Assembly: GCA_020344415.1 (NCBI GenBank)
Contig: CP070825.1
Location: 3,820,412-3,884,411 of the forward strand
Source of the DNA: Candidatus Aminicenantota bacterium
Lineage (GTDB): Bacteria; Acidobacteriota; Aminicenantia; Aminicenantales; Aminicenantaceae
Length of the DNA stretch: 64,000 nt
Direction: 5' to 3'
Positions 1 to 8,694 of this stretch are shown piece by piece; position 1 is the first letter of the stretch, and each line of letters begins with the position of its first letter. Below the pieces are notes generated by a model that ran no database searches, was not told the origin of the DNA, and saw only the letters and a program-made list of their open reading frames with translations. Both the position numbers and the translations under genes were made by a program.

Positions 1-41
1 CTGTCAAGGAAATAGAGATGCTTACAGTTCTGACCCCTTTA

Positions 42-69
42 TTGACAAAGGAAAGTAAGATGATATAAT
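42..69 (+). promoter_or_regulatory. Sigma70-type promoter of the yceD-rpmF-plsX-fab operon
   Basis: A perfect -35 (TTGACA, 42-47) is followed after 16 bases by a perfect -10 (TATAAT, 64-69) that also carries the extended TG at 61-62. The predicted transcription start near 76 leaves a leader of about 24 bases before the ATG at 100. It is the only strong promoter seen before the six same-strand genes that follow. Confidence 0.8.
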
Positions 70-99
70 AGGGGAACTTATTTTTGAAGATGAGATAAA

Positions 100-618
100 A
101 TGATTATAGAAATTGATAAAATACCCCCTGAAGGGCTGAAAATTTCTAAAGATTTTGAGTTTTTTAATGCGGATATAATCGAAGAAAGTGCTGTATTTCT
201 TCGTTCTGTCCATTCCGAGCTCTTTATCAAAGGAATAGGAGAGGAGATTTTAATAAGAGGGCGCATCAAGACCCGCCTTAGCTTCGTCTGCAGCCGCTGT
301 TTAGCCCCATTCGAGTTTCCTGTTGATTCCAAGTTCGACCTTGTCTACCTTCCAGAAGAGTTGGATGTATTTCAGGACAAACTGGAGAATGGTGAGATAA
401 ATACATTTTTTTACTACAGCTATAAGATTAATGTGAAAGAAGTGGTATTAGAGCAGCTGAATTTGACCTTTCCATTAAAACCTTTATGCTCAGAAAATTG
501 CCAAGGTATTTGTCCTGTGTGCGGGAAAATCATAAAAGAAGGCGAATGTGCCTGCGTTAGGGACGACTCTGATCCTCGTCTCGAGAAACTCAAAACATTT
601 ATGAAAGATAAAAGGTAA
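100..618 (+). CDS. yceD: YceD/DUF177 family protein (large rRNA accumulation protein)
   Basis: 172 residues. The second half shows the family's cysteine pattern: CSRC near residue 65, then a C-terminal cluster of spaced cysteines (CSENC, CPVCG, CAC) after a proline/leucine-rich stretch. DUF177 proteins are almost always encoded directly before rpmF, as here, and are linked to 23S rRNA accumulation or ribosome assembly. The stop codon abuts the rpmF ATG, so the two are probably translationally coupled. The metal-binding-like cysteines are seen; the function comes from the family and position. Confidence 0.85.
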   Translation: MIIEIDKIPPEGLKISKDFEFFNADIIEESAVFLRSVHSELFIKGIGEEILIRGRIKTRLSFVCSRCLAPFEFPVDSKFDLVYLPEELDVFQDKLENGEINTFFYYSYKINVKEVVLEQLNLTFPLKPLCSENCQGICPVCGKIIKEGECACVRDDSDPRLEKLKTFMKDKR

Positions 619-801
619 ATGGCTAATCCGAAAAGGAGACATTCACATTCAAGAAAGATGAAAAGAAGGGCACATGATGCTCTTAACCTTCCTTCCCTGG
701 CTCTTTGTTCCAATTGCGGAACACCAAAGCTGCCTCACCGGGCCTGCCCAGAGTGCGGATTTTACCGCGATAGGCAAGTTATAGAGGAAAGCGAAGAGTA
801 A
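619..801 (+). CDS. rpmF: 50S ribosomal protein L32
   Basis: 60 residues starting MANPKRRHSHSR, the typical basic N terminus of L32, followed by a four-cysteine zinc ribbon (CSNC and CPEC). This is the zinc-binding form of L32. The start codon follows directly on the yceD stop. Length and motif are standard, and the order yceD-rpmF-plsX is one of the most conserved in bacteria. Confidence 0.97.
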   Translation: MANPKRRHSHSRKMKRRAHDALNLPSLALCSNCGTPKLPHRACPECGFYRDRQVIEESEE

Positions 802-815
802 TAAGCGGGGGATAA

Positions 816-1829
816 ATGAGAGTTGTTGTCGATGCCATGGGTGGAGATTTCGGCCCAAAAGTGACAGTAGAAGGGGCTGTAAGAGCAGCGCAGGAGTTTA
901 AAGTTGAAGTGCTCCTGGTAGGAGCAGAAGAGCTGATAAAAAAAGAGCTTGATAGATTCAATGCCTCAAAAGGTAAAGTTACACTTGTCGACGCCGCAGA
1001 AGCAATAGATATGGGGGAGGGAGTCCTTGCTTTTAGAAGAAAACAGAGATCTTCCATTCGCGTCGGAACTCAGTTGGTCAAAAAAGGAGAAGCGGAGGCC
1101 TTTGTTAGCACAGGAAATACAGCTGCTATAGTCTATTTATCAAAAAAGATATTGGGGGCTTTAAAGGGGGTTGAGAAACCAGGCTTGTCCCTGCTCGTCC
1201 CTACTATTAAAGGGCTTACCTTGCTCATAGATGTGGGGGCAAATGTAAACTGTCGTCCCCATCACCTGGAGCAGTTTGCTCTGATGGGGCATATTTTTAT
1301 GGAAAGCGTAATGGGCCTAGAGGAGCCTCGGATAGGGCTAATGAGTATAGGAGAGGAACGATCAAAAGGGAATGAGTTAACCAAGGAGGTTTTCGAGAGG
1401 CTTCAGTCCTCAACATTGAATTTTATCGGGAATATAGAGGGTAAAGATATTTACTCGGGGAAAGCGGATGTCATCGTTAGCGACGGTTTTACAGGAAATG
1501 TTGCGTTGAAAGTCAGTGAAGGAGTAGTTGACACGATTTTCTATATGGCCCGTAATGAGGTCATGAAGAATATTTTTTCAAAAATTGGATTTTTTCTGAT
1601 GAAGAGGAATTTAAAAAAGCTTTATAGAAAAGTGGACTATACAGAGTATGGAGGAGCACAGCTCTTGGGAATAAACGGAGTTTGCATAATTGGCCATGGA
1701 CGCTCTAATGCCAATGCTGTGAAGAATGCGGTAGGATTAGCTAGGGATTTTATTGTGAATAAAGTTCAGGAGAAAATTCAGAGTGAAGTAGCTCGGCTAT
1801 CACAGACTTTTGATGGAGCGAAAACCTAG
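816..1829 (+). CDS. plsX: Phosphate acyltransferase PlsX
   Basis: 337 residues. Opens with RVVVDAMGGDFGP, the PlsX signature, and contains STGNTAA and DVGANVNCRP, both typical of the family. PlsX converts acyl-ACP to acyl-phosphate, the donor for PlsY in phospholipid synthesis; it acts at the inner face of the membrane. A purine-rich GCGGGGG lies just before the ATG. It is followed by fabG with one base between stop and start, so the genes form one lipid operon. Confidence 0.96.
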   Translation: MRVVVDAMGGDFGPKVTVEGAVRAAQEFKVEVLLVGAEELIKKELDRFNASKGKVTLVDAAEAIDMGEGVLAFRRKQRSSIRVGTQLVKKGEAEAFVSTGNTAAIVYLSKKILGALKGVEKPGLSLLVPTIKGLTLLIDVGANVNCRPHHLEQFALMGHIFMESVMGLEEPRIGLMSIGEERSKGNELTKEVFERLQSSTLNFIGNIEGKDIYSGKADVIVSDGFTGNVALKVSEGVVDTIFYMARNEVMKNIFSKIGFFLMKRNLKKLYRKVDYTEYGGAQLLGINGVCIIGHGRSNANAVKNAVGLARDFIVNKVQEKIQSEVARLSQTFDGAKT

Positions 1830-1830
1830 A

Positions 1831-2571
1831 ATGGCACTTTCAGAAAGAGTTTCGGTTATCACCGGAGCGTCTCAAGGAATTGGAGAGGCCATCGCGATTG
1901 AGATTTCTAAAGAGGGGGCAGAGGTTATTCTCGTTGATATACAAGAGGAGAAACTGCAGGAAGTTGCTCAGAGGATAAGGTCGGCTAAAGGGAGTGCATT
2001 CCCTTATTGTGCGGATATTTCAAGCATGGAGCAAGTTACAGAAGTTGCGGAGAAGATCATTCAGAATCACAAGAAGATAGATCATCTGGTTAATAACGCA
2101 GGCATCACGAGAGACAACCTGCTGATGCGGATGAATGAAGAAGAATGGGATGCTGTTTTGGATGTCAACCTAAAAGGAGCATTTAACTTTTCAAAAGCAG
2201 TGATAAGGAATATGATTGCCAACCGTTATGGTCGTATAGTCAACATCTCTTCGGTTGTGGGGCTAATGGGAAATCCAGGCCAAACAAACTATGCTGCTTC
2301 GAAGGCTGGAGTGATCGGTTTTTCTAAATCATTAGCTAGGGAAGTAGCCTCTCGAGGAATTACTGTTAATGCAGTTGCTCCTGGATACATTGCCACTCCA
2401 ATGACAGAAAATCTTCCTGATTCTGTCAAAAAGGCGTTTCTTGACTTTATTCCCACGAAAAGGTTTGGGACTCCTGATGAAGTTGCTCATCTTGTAAGAT
2501 TTCTTCTGTCTGATGAAGCCGCTTACATCACGGGACAAGTCATAAACATAAATGGCGGATTGCTTATGTAG
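1831..2571 (+). CDS. fabG: 3-oxoacyl-[ACP] reductase FabG
   Basis: 246 residues from the ATG at 1831 (MALSERVSVITGASQGIG), with GGAG about 12 bases before it. Upstream TTG/ATG codons at 1810-1815 lie inside plsX and would add residues absent from the family. Short-chain dehydrogenase with the TGxxxGIG cofactor motif, NNAG, and the catalytic Ser-Tyr-Lys (SSVVG, then YAASKAG). Performs the first reduction of fatty acid elongation with NADPH. Confidence 0.95.
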   Translation: MALSERVSVITGASQGIGEAIAIEISKEGAEVILVDIQEEKLQEVAQRIRSAKGSAFPYCADISSMEQVTEVAEKIIQNHKKIDHLVNNAGITRDNLLMRMNEEEWDAVLDVNLKGAFNFSKAVIRNMIANRYGRIVNISSVVGLMGNPGQTNYAASKAGVIGFSKSLAREVASRGITVNAVAPGYIATPMTENLPDSVKKAFLDFIPTKRFGTPDEVAHLVRFLLSDEAAYITGQVININGGLLM

Positions 2572-2617
2572 TAAAAAAAATGGTATGTAAATTAGAAAAT
2601 TAAAGAGGAGGAAAGAC

Positions 2618-2866
2618 ATGGAAAGAGAAGAATTATTGAAGAAGGTAAAAGCTATCGTTGCAGATAAGCTAAGCATTAGTGAAGACCAAGTAACTGAAGA
2701 AGCATCATTTATTGATGATTTAGGTGCCGATTCCTTGGATACAGTTGAGCTGGTTATGGCTTTGGAAGATGAGTTTGGCATGGATATTCCTGATGAAGAT
2801 GCCGAAAAACTCACCACGGTTGGCAAGGCCATGGATTATGTTTTAGCGCATCTTTCCAATAAATAG
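2618..2866 (+). CDS. acpP: Acyl carrier protein
   Basis: 82 residues, acidic, with the phosphopantetheine attachment motif GADSLD in the middle (the serine carries the prosthetic group). A strong AGAGGAGG Shine-Dalgarno lies before the ATG. It sits between fabG and fabF, the usual location. It carries the growing acyl chain for FabG and FabF. Confidence 0.97.
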   Translation: MEREELLKKVKAIVADKLSISEDQVTEEASFIDDLGADSLDTVELVMALEDEFGMDIPDEDAEKLTTVGKAMDYVLAHLSNK

Positions 2867-2893
2867 GCATAAATAAAGACCTTAAAGTTCCTG

Positions 2894-4168
2894 ATGGGGA
2901 ATTCATCCTTTTCTAAGAGAGGGCTCTCTCGAAGGCGGGTCGTTATTACAGGGATTGGCCTTGTTTCTCCTTTGGGCGTTGGGACGGAGGAGAATTGGGA
3001 AAACCTTCTACAGGGAAAAAGTGGGATTAGCACCATTTCTAGGTTTGATATTTCTGATTTTACAACCAAGATTGCTGGGGAAATAAAAAGCTTCGACCCT
3101 CTTGACTTTATTGAAAGAAAAGAAGCTCGGAAGATGGACCTGTTCATCCAGTATGCTGTGGCTGCCGCACAAGTGGCCGTTGAAGACTCTGGCATCCGAG
3201 CTGCTTTTTTAGAAGGCGAGCGATGCGGAGTGTATGTGGGCTCAGGGATTGGAGGAATTGGTTCTATTGAAGAGACACATAAGAAGTTGCTTGAGTTAGG
3301 TCCGAGCCGGGTTTCTCCATTTTTCCTGATTTCTACTATCATCAACGAAGCTGCTGGACAAATTTCCATAAAATACAAATCCAGTGGTCCGAATTCAGCT
3401 ACTGCGACTGCATGTACAACAGGCACTCATGCCATTGGCGATTCTTTTCGGATTATCGAAAGAGGAGATGCTGATGTCATGATTGCCGGAGGGGCAGAAG
3501 CTCCGATCACTCCACTTGGGCTTGCAGGTTTTTGTGCCATGCGTGCGCTTTCCCTGAGAAATAATGAGCCCCAGAAGGCATCCAGGCCTTTTGATGCAGA
3601 ACGGGATGGATTTGTCATGGGAGAGGGGGCCGGGATTTTGGTCTTGGAAAACCTAGAGAGTGCCCTTAAGAGAGGAGCGAGGATATATGCGGAGGTTGTT
3701 GGATACGGTATGAGCGGAGATGCCTATCATGTCTCTGCTCCTCGGATGGATGGAGAGGGTGCCTTCTTGGCGATGAAAAGGGCAATCGAGGATGCACATG
3801 TTGATGTTGGAGAGGTGAGCCTCATTAATGCCCACGGAACCTCCACTCCTTATAATGATAAGATCGAAACTCTTGCCATAAAGAATTTATTCGGAGATCA
3901 TGCCCATAAAATTGGAGTAAGTTCAACAAAATCCATGACAGGGCATCTTTTAGGGGCTGCAGGCGGAATTGAGGCAGGTTATACAGCCCTGTGTGTGAAG
4001 AATCAGGTTATGGCTCCCACTATTAATTATGAACATCCAGATCCAGAATGCGATCTTGATTATGTCCCGAATGAGTCCCGTAAAGCTGAAATTCGTTACG
4101 CATTAACGAATTCTTTTGGTTTCGGTGGGACAAACGGTGCTCTTCTTATGAGAACATTCGAAGAATAA
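2894..4168 (+). CDS. fabF: 3-oxoacyl-[ACP] synthase II (FabF)
   Basis: 424 residues. The condensing-enzyme catalytic triad is visible: nucleophile Cys in TACTTGTHAIG, first His in NAHGTSTPYND, second His in KSMTGHLLGAAG. It ends in the typical glycine-rich NSFGFGGTNG segment. It condenses malonyl-ACP with acyl-ACP. The ATG at 2894 has only a weak ribosome site and gives a roughly 13-residue basic leader before RRVVITGIG, so the start is less certain than the product. Confidence 0.95.
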   Translation: MGNSSFSKRGLSRRRVVITGIGLVSPLGVGTEENWENLLQGKSGISTISRFDISDFTTKIAGEIKSFDPLDFIERKEARKMDLFIQYAVAAAQVAVEDSGIRAAFLEGERCGVYVGSGIGGIGSIEETHKKLLELGPSRVSPFFLISTIINEAAGQISIKYKSSGPNSATATACTTGTHAIGDSFRIIERGDADVMIAGGAEAPITPLGLAGFCAMRALSLRNNEPQKASRPFDAERDGFVMGEGAGILVLENLESALKRGARIYAEVVGYGMSGDAYHVSAPRMDGEGAFLAMKRAIEDAHVDVGEVSLINAHGTSTPYNDKIETLAIKNLFGDHAHKIGVSSTKSMTGHLLGAAGGIEAGYTALCVKNQVMAPTINYEHPDPECDLDYVPNESRKAEIRYALTNSFGFGGTNGALLMRTFEE

Positions 4169-4206
4169 ACCGATAAAATAATAATTGTTTTCATATTATT
4201 TATTCA

Positions 4207-4350
4207 CCTGGATTATTCACGAGTCGAAAAAGCCGCAGACGTCGTTGCGAGGAGCAGAGAAGATTCCTCGCCTTGCTCGAAACAAGCTTGGCAATCTCCT
4301 GCCTTTAGGGAGGCAACAGATGCGGCGACAGCTTTTATGAATGATTCAAG
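4207..4350. repeat. Degenerate palindromic repeat (CCTGGATTATTCA family) between fabF and etfB
   Basis: Starts with CCTGGATTATTCAC at 4207-4220 and ends with a diverged inverted copy (CTTTTATGAATGATTCAAG, 4332-4350). The interior holds a second repeat type: TTGCGAGGAGC ... TGGCAATCTCC, similar to sequence at 39220-39275. It resembles the perfect copy at 10437-10581. No reading frame of interest lies inside. Arms this diverged suggest an old insertion. Confidence 0.55.
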
Positions 4351-4381
4351 TTCATCAATTTATTTTCATGAGGAGGTTTAA

Positions 4382-5164
4382 TTGAATATCTTTGTTTTTG
4401 TTAAAAGGGTTCCTGATACAGAGTCAAAGATAAGGATAAATCAAGAGACAGGGAGAATTGTCGAGGAAGGATTAAATTTCGTTTTGAATCCATACGATGA
4501 GTATGCAGTAGAGGAAGCACTTTGCCTTCGCGAAAGCAAAGGCGGAAAGGTTACCGTTATTTCGGTGGGTTCCGAGGAGGCATTGGTTGTTTTGAAAAAA
4601 TGTCTGGCAATGGGAGCTGATGAGGCTGTCCTTTTGAAGGATGATACTCCAGAGGCTTATGACGGGCTGAGAGTAGCTAAGATCATAGCTGCCGCTTTAG
4701 AGAAAAAATTCCCTGAGTTCGATTTGCTCTTGTGCGGAAAACAATCAGTGGGTGCTGATAATGCACAAGTTCCTGCTATGGTTGCTGCGCTAATGGAGCT
4801 GCCGCAGGCAAATGTGGTGACCAAGCTTGAAATTGAAGAGAACAAAGGAGTTGCTCATCGAGAGATAGAAGGGGCCCTAGAAAAAGTATCGTTTTCTTTG
4901 CCAGCCGTAATCAGTGCACAGAAAGGACTCAACGAGCCTCGCTATGAAACCCTAAAGGGGATTATGGCTGCAAAGCGAAAAGAAATTCCGGTCATAGCGA
5001 TACAAGACTTGGAAATCGAAGAAGGAAAACTCGTATCCAATATGGAAATTGTTAAAATGGAAGGGCCACCTCCAAGGCAGGCAGGGCAAATCATCCAGGA
5101 GGAACCAGATGCAGCAGCCAAGAAGCTAGTGCAGTACTTACATGAAGAGGCAAAGATCATTTAG
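4382..5164 (+). CDS. etfB: Electron transfer flavoprotein beta subunit
   Basis: 260 residues. Starts at a TTG (4382) with an ideal AGGAGG at 4371-4376; no ATG gives the conserved N terminus (NIFVFVKRVPDT). AMP/FAD-binding ETF-beta family: contains GADEAVLL, LLLCGKQSVGADNAQVP and the late AAKRK segment typical of FixA/EtfB. It pairs with EtfA downstream to pass electrons between acyl-CoA or other dehydrogenases and the membrane. Fatty acid genes lie upstream, but a palindromic repeat separates the two groups. Confidence 0.93.
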   Translation: MNIFVFVKRVPDTESKIRINQETGRIVEEGLNFVLNPYDEYAVEEALCLRESKGGKVTVISVGSEEALVVLKKCLAMGADEAVLLKDDTPEAYDGLRVAKIIAAALEKKFPEFDLLLCGKQSVGADNAQVPAMVAALMELPQANVVTKLEIEENKGVAHREIEGALEKVSFSLPAVISAQKGLNEPRYETLKGIMAAKRKEIPVIAIQDLEIEEGKLVSNMEIVKMEGPPPRQAGQIIQEEPDAAAKKLVQYLHEEAKII

Positions 5165-5176
5165 GAGGAGCATAAG

Positions 5177-6154
5177 ATGATTTTAGTGTTCATAGAAAGT
5201 AGAGAAGGCAAGATTAAGAAGTTTTCTTTAGAGGCTCTTTCCGAGGGAAAGAGAAGGGCGGGAGAGATGAATACAGAAGCAAATGCCGTCCTCGTCGGGC
5301 ACGGCCTGGAGACGCTTGCTTCTGAGCTTTTCCCTTATGGGGCTTCAAAAGTCTACATACTGGATAATACTCTCCTGAGCCATTATTCATCCTCTGGCTT
5401 TTCTCAGGCACTCTTTTCACTAGTGGAAGAAATCAAGCCAGATGTTATCCTGTTTCCAGCGAGCTCTCTTGGAAAAGATCTGGCTCCGCGCCTGGCTGCC
5501 AAACTGGGGGTGAGCGTAGCTTCTGATTGTACTCAGACGGCTACTCGACATGGGAAGCTGGAGGTCGTGCGACCGATTTTTGCAGGTAATGCGTTTGTAA
5601 CTCTTACGTTTAAAACTTCACCTCAGATTGCTTCTCTCAGGCCGAATGTATTCCCGATTCAGGGTCCAGGAGATGAGCAAGGAGAGGTAGTAAAGAAGGA
5701 AGTTGTTATTGCTGAAGAACAGATCAAAGGACAAGTTGTCGAGACCTTGAGAGAGGAAGGAGCAGAGTTGGATGTAACCGAAGCAGAAATAGTCGTTTCT
5801 GGAGGAAGGGGGATGAAAGGGCCAGAAAACTTTGATCTAATAAGGGACCTTAATGCTATCCTTCCCCATTCTGCTATAGGCGCTTCCCGCTCAGCAGTAG
5901 ATGCAGGCTGGATGGACCATCAGCATCAGGTCGGGCAAACGGGGAAAACAGTATCTCCGAATCTTTATATGGCTTTCGGGATTTCAGGGGCTATTCAGCA
6001 TCTAGCTGGAATGTCTTCCTCCAAACATATCGTTGCAGTTAACAAAGACCCTGAAGCCCCAATTTTTAAAGTCGCTGATTTCGGTGTAGTGGGAGACCTG
6101 TTTCAGGTCATTCCTCATTTGAAGGAAGAGTTGAAAAAGGTTCTTGCAGAGTAA
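5177..6154 (+). CDS. etfA: Electron transfer flavoprotein alpha subunit
   Basis: 325 residues behind an AGGAGGAGC ribosome site, 12 bases after etfB. The C-terminal FAD-binding domain is plain: GASRSAVDAGW, HQVGQTGKTVSPNLY, GISGAIQHLAGM and NKDPEAPIF. It forms the FAD-carrying heterodimer with EtfB. No dehydrogenase or ETF-quinone oxidoreductase is next to it, so its electron donor and acceptor cannot be read from this window. It ends five bases before the converging carboxypeptidase gene. Confidence 0.94.
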   Translation: MILVFIESREGKIKKFSLEALSEGKRRAGEMNTEANAVLVGHGLETLASELFPYGASKVYILDNTLLSHYSSSGFSQALFSLVEEIKPDVILFPASSLGKDLAPRLAAKLGVSVASDCTQTATRHGKLEVVRPIFAGNAFVTLTFKTSPQIASLRPNVFPIQGPGDEQGEVVKKEVVIAEEQIKGQVVETLREEGAELDVTEAEIVVSGGRGMKGPENFDLIRDLNAILPHSAIGASRSAVDAGWMDHQHQVGQTGKTVSPNLYMAFGISGAIQHLAGMSSSKHIVAVNKDPEAPIFKVADFGVVGDLFQVIPHLKEELKKVLAE

Positions 6155-6185
6155 GTTAGTTAACCGATACTTACGAATACTCTGC
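6146..6185. terminator. Possible shared hairpin between converging etfA and the murein carboxypeptidase gene
   Basis: GTAAGT (6151-6156) can pair with ACTTAC (6169-6174), extended by GCAGA with TCTGC (6181-6185) across a bulge. It overlaps the last codons of etfA. There is no clear U tract in either direction, so the call is tentative. Confidence 0.35.
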
Positions 6186-7956
6186 CAAACACTCGACCGT
6201 TGATCGATACGGTAACAGGATAAACCCTGCCTAAATTATTGATTGAATATCTTTTTAGTAATGTGCGATTTAGTCCGATTTGCTTATTCCTGTCCTCGCC
6301 GTCGCCGGCCCCAACAAAGCCTTTAAAATTAACCTTAATTCCTCGATCGTTTCTAATATTGGTTTGTGCCTTTTCAATGATTATTTGATCGCCCCTAGTG
6401 AAAGAAATCGTTTCGCCGTCTTTTACTCTGTAAGAATTATTCTTTGAGCGAATTAAGATATAATTTAATTTAGGAGAGATCAGCCTGATAGGGAAGGCCG
6501 TTATAATATTCCCCTGGGATGACAGTCTGATTTCAAAGATTTCTCCTTCTCCATTTCTAGAAAAACGAGTGATGAGATCTCTTGCAGTGTTGATGTAACA
6601 GTTGGTGTCATCTTTTCTCTTAGCTTTGTCTTTGGGAACAAACCCGTAGAAATTTAATCGGTAATCTGGTTTATCCTTGATTGGAGGAACAGAGTCAATT
6701 ATCCTTATTATTTCGCCCTTCGCAACATCAATAAAACCGCCTGCATCTACTACTTCGATACTCCCGTTTATATCGATTACCAAATGGCTAAATCCTGAAA
6801 CCTCCTTGATGACTTCTTTGTAATATATTGCTTTTGCAAATTGAATATCAATCTCCCCACAAGTAAACTTATCCTTTTTTATTATGATTTTAGTAGGCTC
6901 TTGAATTTTTAGTCGAGTCCCAAAATCATTCTCACTTCCGTGGCCCAAGATATCTGCTGACAGCCCCCGTTTATAATTCGCTTCTATATGACTGATTTCA
7001 ACCTCGTCATTTTTCCGTATATAAAGCGTTTCTTTGTTGGGGATCATGATGGGGTTAGCATTGTTGACTGCTAGGATAATAAATTCCAATTCTGGATATT
7101 CTAGATATAATCCAGGGATTTCCGGTACAATATCAAATATTCTCAGGAATTCGTTGATGATCCATATTTGGTGCCTTACTTTAATTTCTATATCTTTAAT
7201 ATCAGAGGATGACTCTATGCCAAAGGCAGGTATGCCAAAGTTGGAAAGGGCATAAAAGGTGGCAGACCCTCTCTGCTCAGGATGTTTTGTGTCTGGGGAG
7301 AACGTATTATGGTTATTGAAATGAAAATAATATTCTTTATTTTCAATCTTTTTATTGACGCTCTCGATAACTTCTTCCACGATTTCCTTTAAATTTACAG
7401 ATTTAGATGAGTCCTTCTGATAATAAATGTCAACATCGGCTATGATTGATTGACCGAATCTATTGGGATTTTTTCTCTCAGAGGCGTATTCATCGCGGTA
7501 GAAACCAGTCCCTTCATGGAGGTTTAAAAGGATATCAGATTCAGCCATCAGGTTTTTCAGTATCTCTACTATCTGTGAATAATAATCTTTAGAAGGCTTG
7601 TCACTCGTGAATTTCCGATTCATGTCTCCACGGGCGCCTCTTGTGTCCTTTATTATGGTATAGAAATTAGCCCTGGGTACGACAATCAAAGAGCCCTTCT
7701 CAAGCTTCATGTCTACATAATGGTCTGCAGAAAGGTAGCCACCCGGTTCACCATGGATCCCACCTATGATGAGCATTGTCTTGCCCGGTTGCCGACCCTT
7801 GATCCTGTAGACGTTGAGTTCATATGGTGTGTTTTTGAAATAGATTTCTTGATGAAAAGATTTGCTGTTAACAGGCGAGGAATTTGACAGAGAGATGGAT
7901 GATATTATGATGATTGAGAGGAGAAGAAAGACTTTACGGGTTCTTGATAGGATCAT
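6160..7956 (-). CDS. M14/M99-type murein carboxypeptidase, Csd4-like, secreted
   Basis: 598 residues. A signal peptide covers roughly residues 1-27. The carboxypeptidase domain shows GGIHGEPGG (H68, E70), the substrate-binding Asn-Arg pair in GDMNRKF (113-114), NLHEGTGFY (H147) and a late Glu in GIESSSD (E248), the pattern of the M99 family whose Helicobacter member Csd4 trims murein tripeptides. About 300 further residues of beta-rich sequence follow. Odd: the zinc motif reads H-G-E, one residue shorter than the usual HxxE/QxxE. It overlaps the preceding gene by four bases (ATGA). Activity is inferred, not certain. Confidence 0.75.
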   Translation of the reverse strand: MILSRTRKVFLLLSIIIISSISLSNSSPVNSKSFHQEIYFKNTPYELNVYRIKGRQPGKTMLIIGGIHGEPGGYLSADHYVDMKLEKGSLIVVPRANFYTIIKDTRGARGDMNRKFTSDKPSKDYYSQIVEILKNLMAESDILLNLHEGTGFYRDEYASERKNPNRFGQSIIADVDIYYQKDSSKSVNLKEIVEEVIESVNKKIENKEYYFHFNNHNTFSPDTKHPEQRGSATFYALSNFGIPAFGIESSSDIKDIEIKVRHQIWIINEFLRIFDIVPEIPGLYLEYPELEFIILAVNNANPIMIPNKETLYIRKNDEVEISHIEANYKRGLSADILGHGSENDFGTRLKIQEPTKIIIKKDKFTCGEIDIQFAKAIYYKEVIKEVSGFSHLVIDINGSIEVVDAGGFIDVAKGEIIRIIDSVPPIKDKPDYRLNFYGFVPKDKAKRKDDTNCYINTARDLITRFSRNGEGEIFEIRLSSQGNIITAFPIRLISPKLNYILIRSKNNSYRVKDGETISFTRGDQIIIEKAQTNIRNDRGIKVNFKGFVGAGDGEDRNKQIGLNRTLLKRYSINNLGRVYPVTVSINGRVFGRVFVSIG

Positions 7957-8678
7957 AATTCTGTAATCTTCCTCAGGATTAGTTCACCAATCATTGAATA
8001 CGCTGTAATCACAATAAACCTTATCTTACGGTCTTGTGAGAAATTGGCTAATGTTGCTTCGATACTTCTAAATCGGTTAATCGAAAATCGTTCACCATAT
8101 CTATAATTAGCTGGGTTGTAGTCATCATTCAGTTTTATGGTAGCAGGATACGATGAATATAGACTTGTATCAAAATCCTTTGAGAAACCCAAAATTGTGA
8201 CATATCCACTGATTATTCTGTCTCTTCTTGTATTGTTTAAGAGGAAGGATATCCGAATAAGGGGAGTTGTATCATCTGGAATTATGGATAGATCAACTAT
8301 GTCCAGACTATCAGAGGTAAATTCTGATATAGGTATTTTCTGCGTTTCTGAGGAAGGCTTAAAGGGAATTGATTTTTTTGTTGTCTCCTTCAGGGCCTTT
8401 TCACGCTCGGTTTTTTTCGTTTCCTGAGCTATTTTTATACGGCTCGCGGCTAATTCCAGTGAGGCGACTCTTTGTTTCAATGATTCATTTGATTTTCCCA
8501 GGTATATAGTACTGATTATCAATACCATAAAACACAAAAGGAGAAATATAGTTGTAAATCCGAGTAATTTAAGAGCGAAAGAACGCAAGTAGATCTTTTT
8601 AATCTCATTCGCCCCACGAAAGATGAATATTGTGATAGAGTCTTTCTTTGCTGCACTCAGGATTGACTTTAGGTCCAT
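7953..8678 (-). CDS. Bitopic membrane protein of the shape operon
   Basis: 241 residues, unrecognised. A basic cytoplasmic N terminus (residues 1-37) resembles the membrane anchors of M23 murein peptidases, then comes one membrane segment (about 38-60), a short coiled coil (about 62-95) and a periplasmic domain rich in beta-strand residues. No peptidase motif is visible. It sits between the YkuD-like and M99-like genes, with a four-base overlap to the latter, so a scaffold role for the two murein enzymes is a reasonable guess from context only. Confidence 0.6.
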   Translation of the reverse strand: MDLKSILSAAKKDSITIFIFRGANEIKKIYLRSFALKLLGFTTIFLLLCFMVLIISTIYLGKSNESLKQRVASLELAASRIKIAQETKKTEREKALKETTKKSIPFKPSSETQKIPISEFTSDSLDIVDLSIIPDDTTPLIRISFLLNNTRRDRIISGYVTILGFSKDFDTSLYSSYPATIKLNDDYNPANYRYGERFSINRFRSIEATLANFSQDRKIRFIVITAYSMIGELILRKITEL

Positions 8679-8694
8679 CTGATATCTTGTTAAG

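Noticed and set aside
2332..2832. 166-codon minus-strand frame
   Set aside because: It lies antisense over the end of fabG and the whole of acpP, is serine-rich low-complexity, and has no ribosome site.
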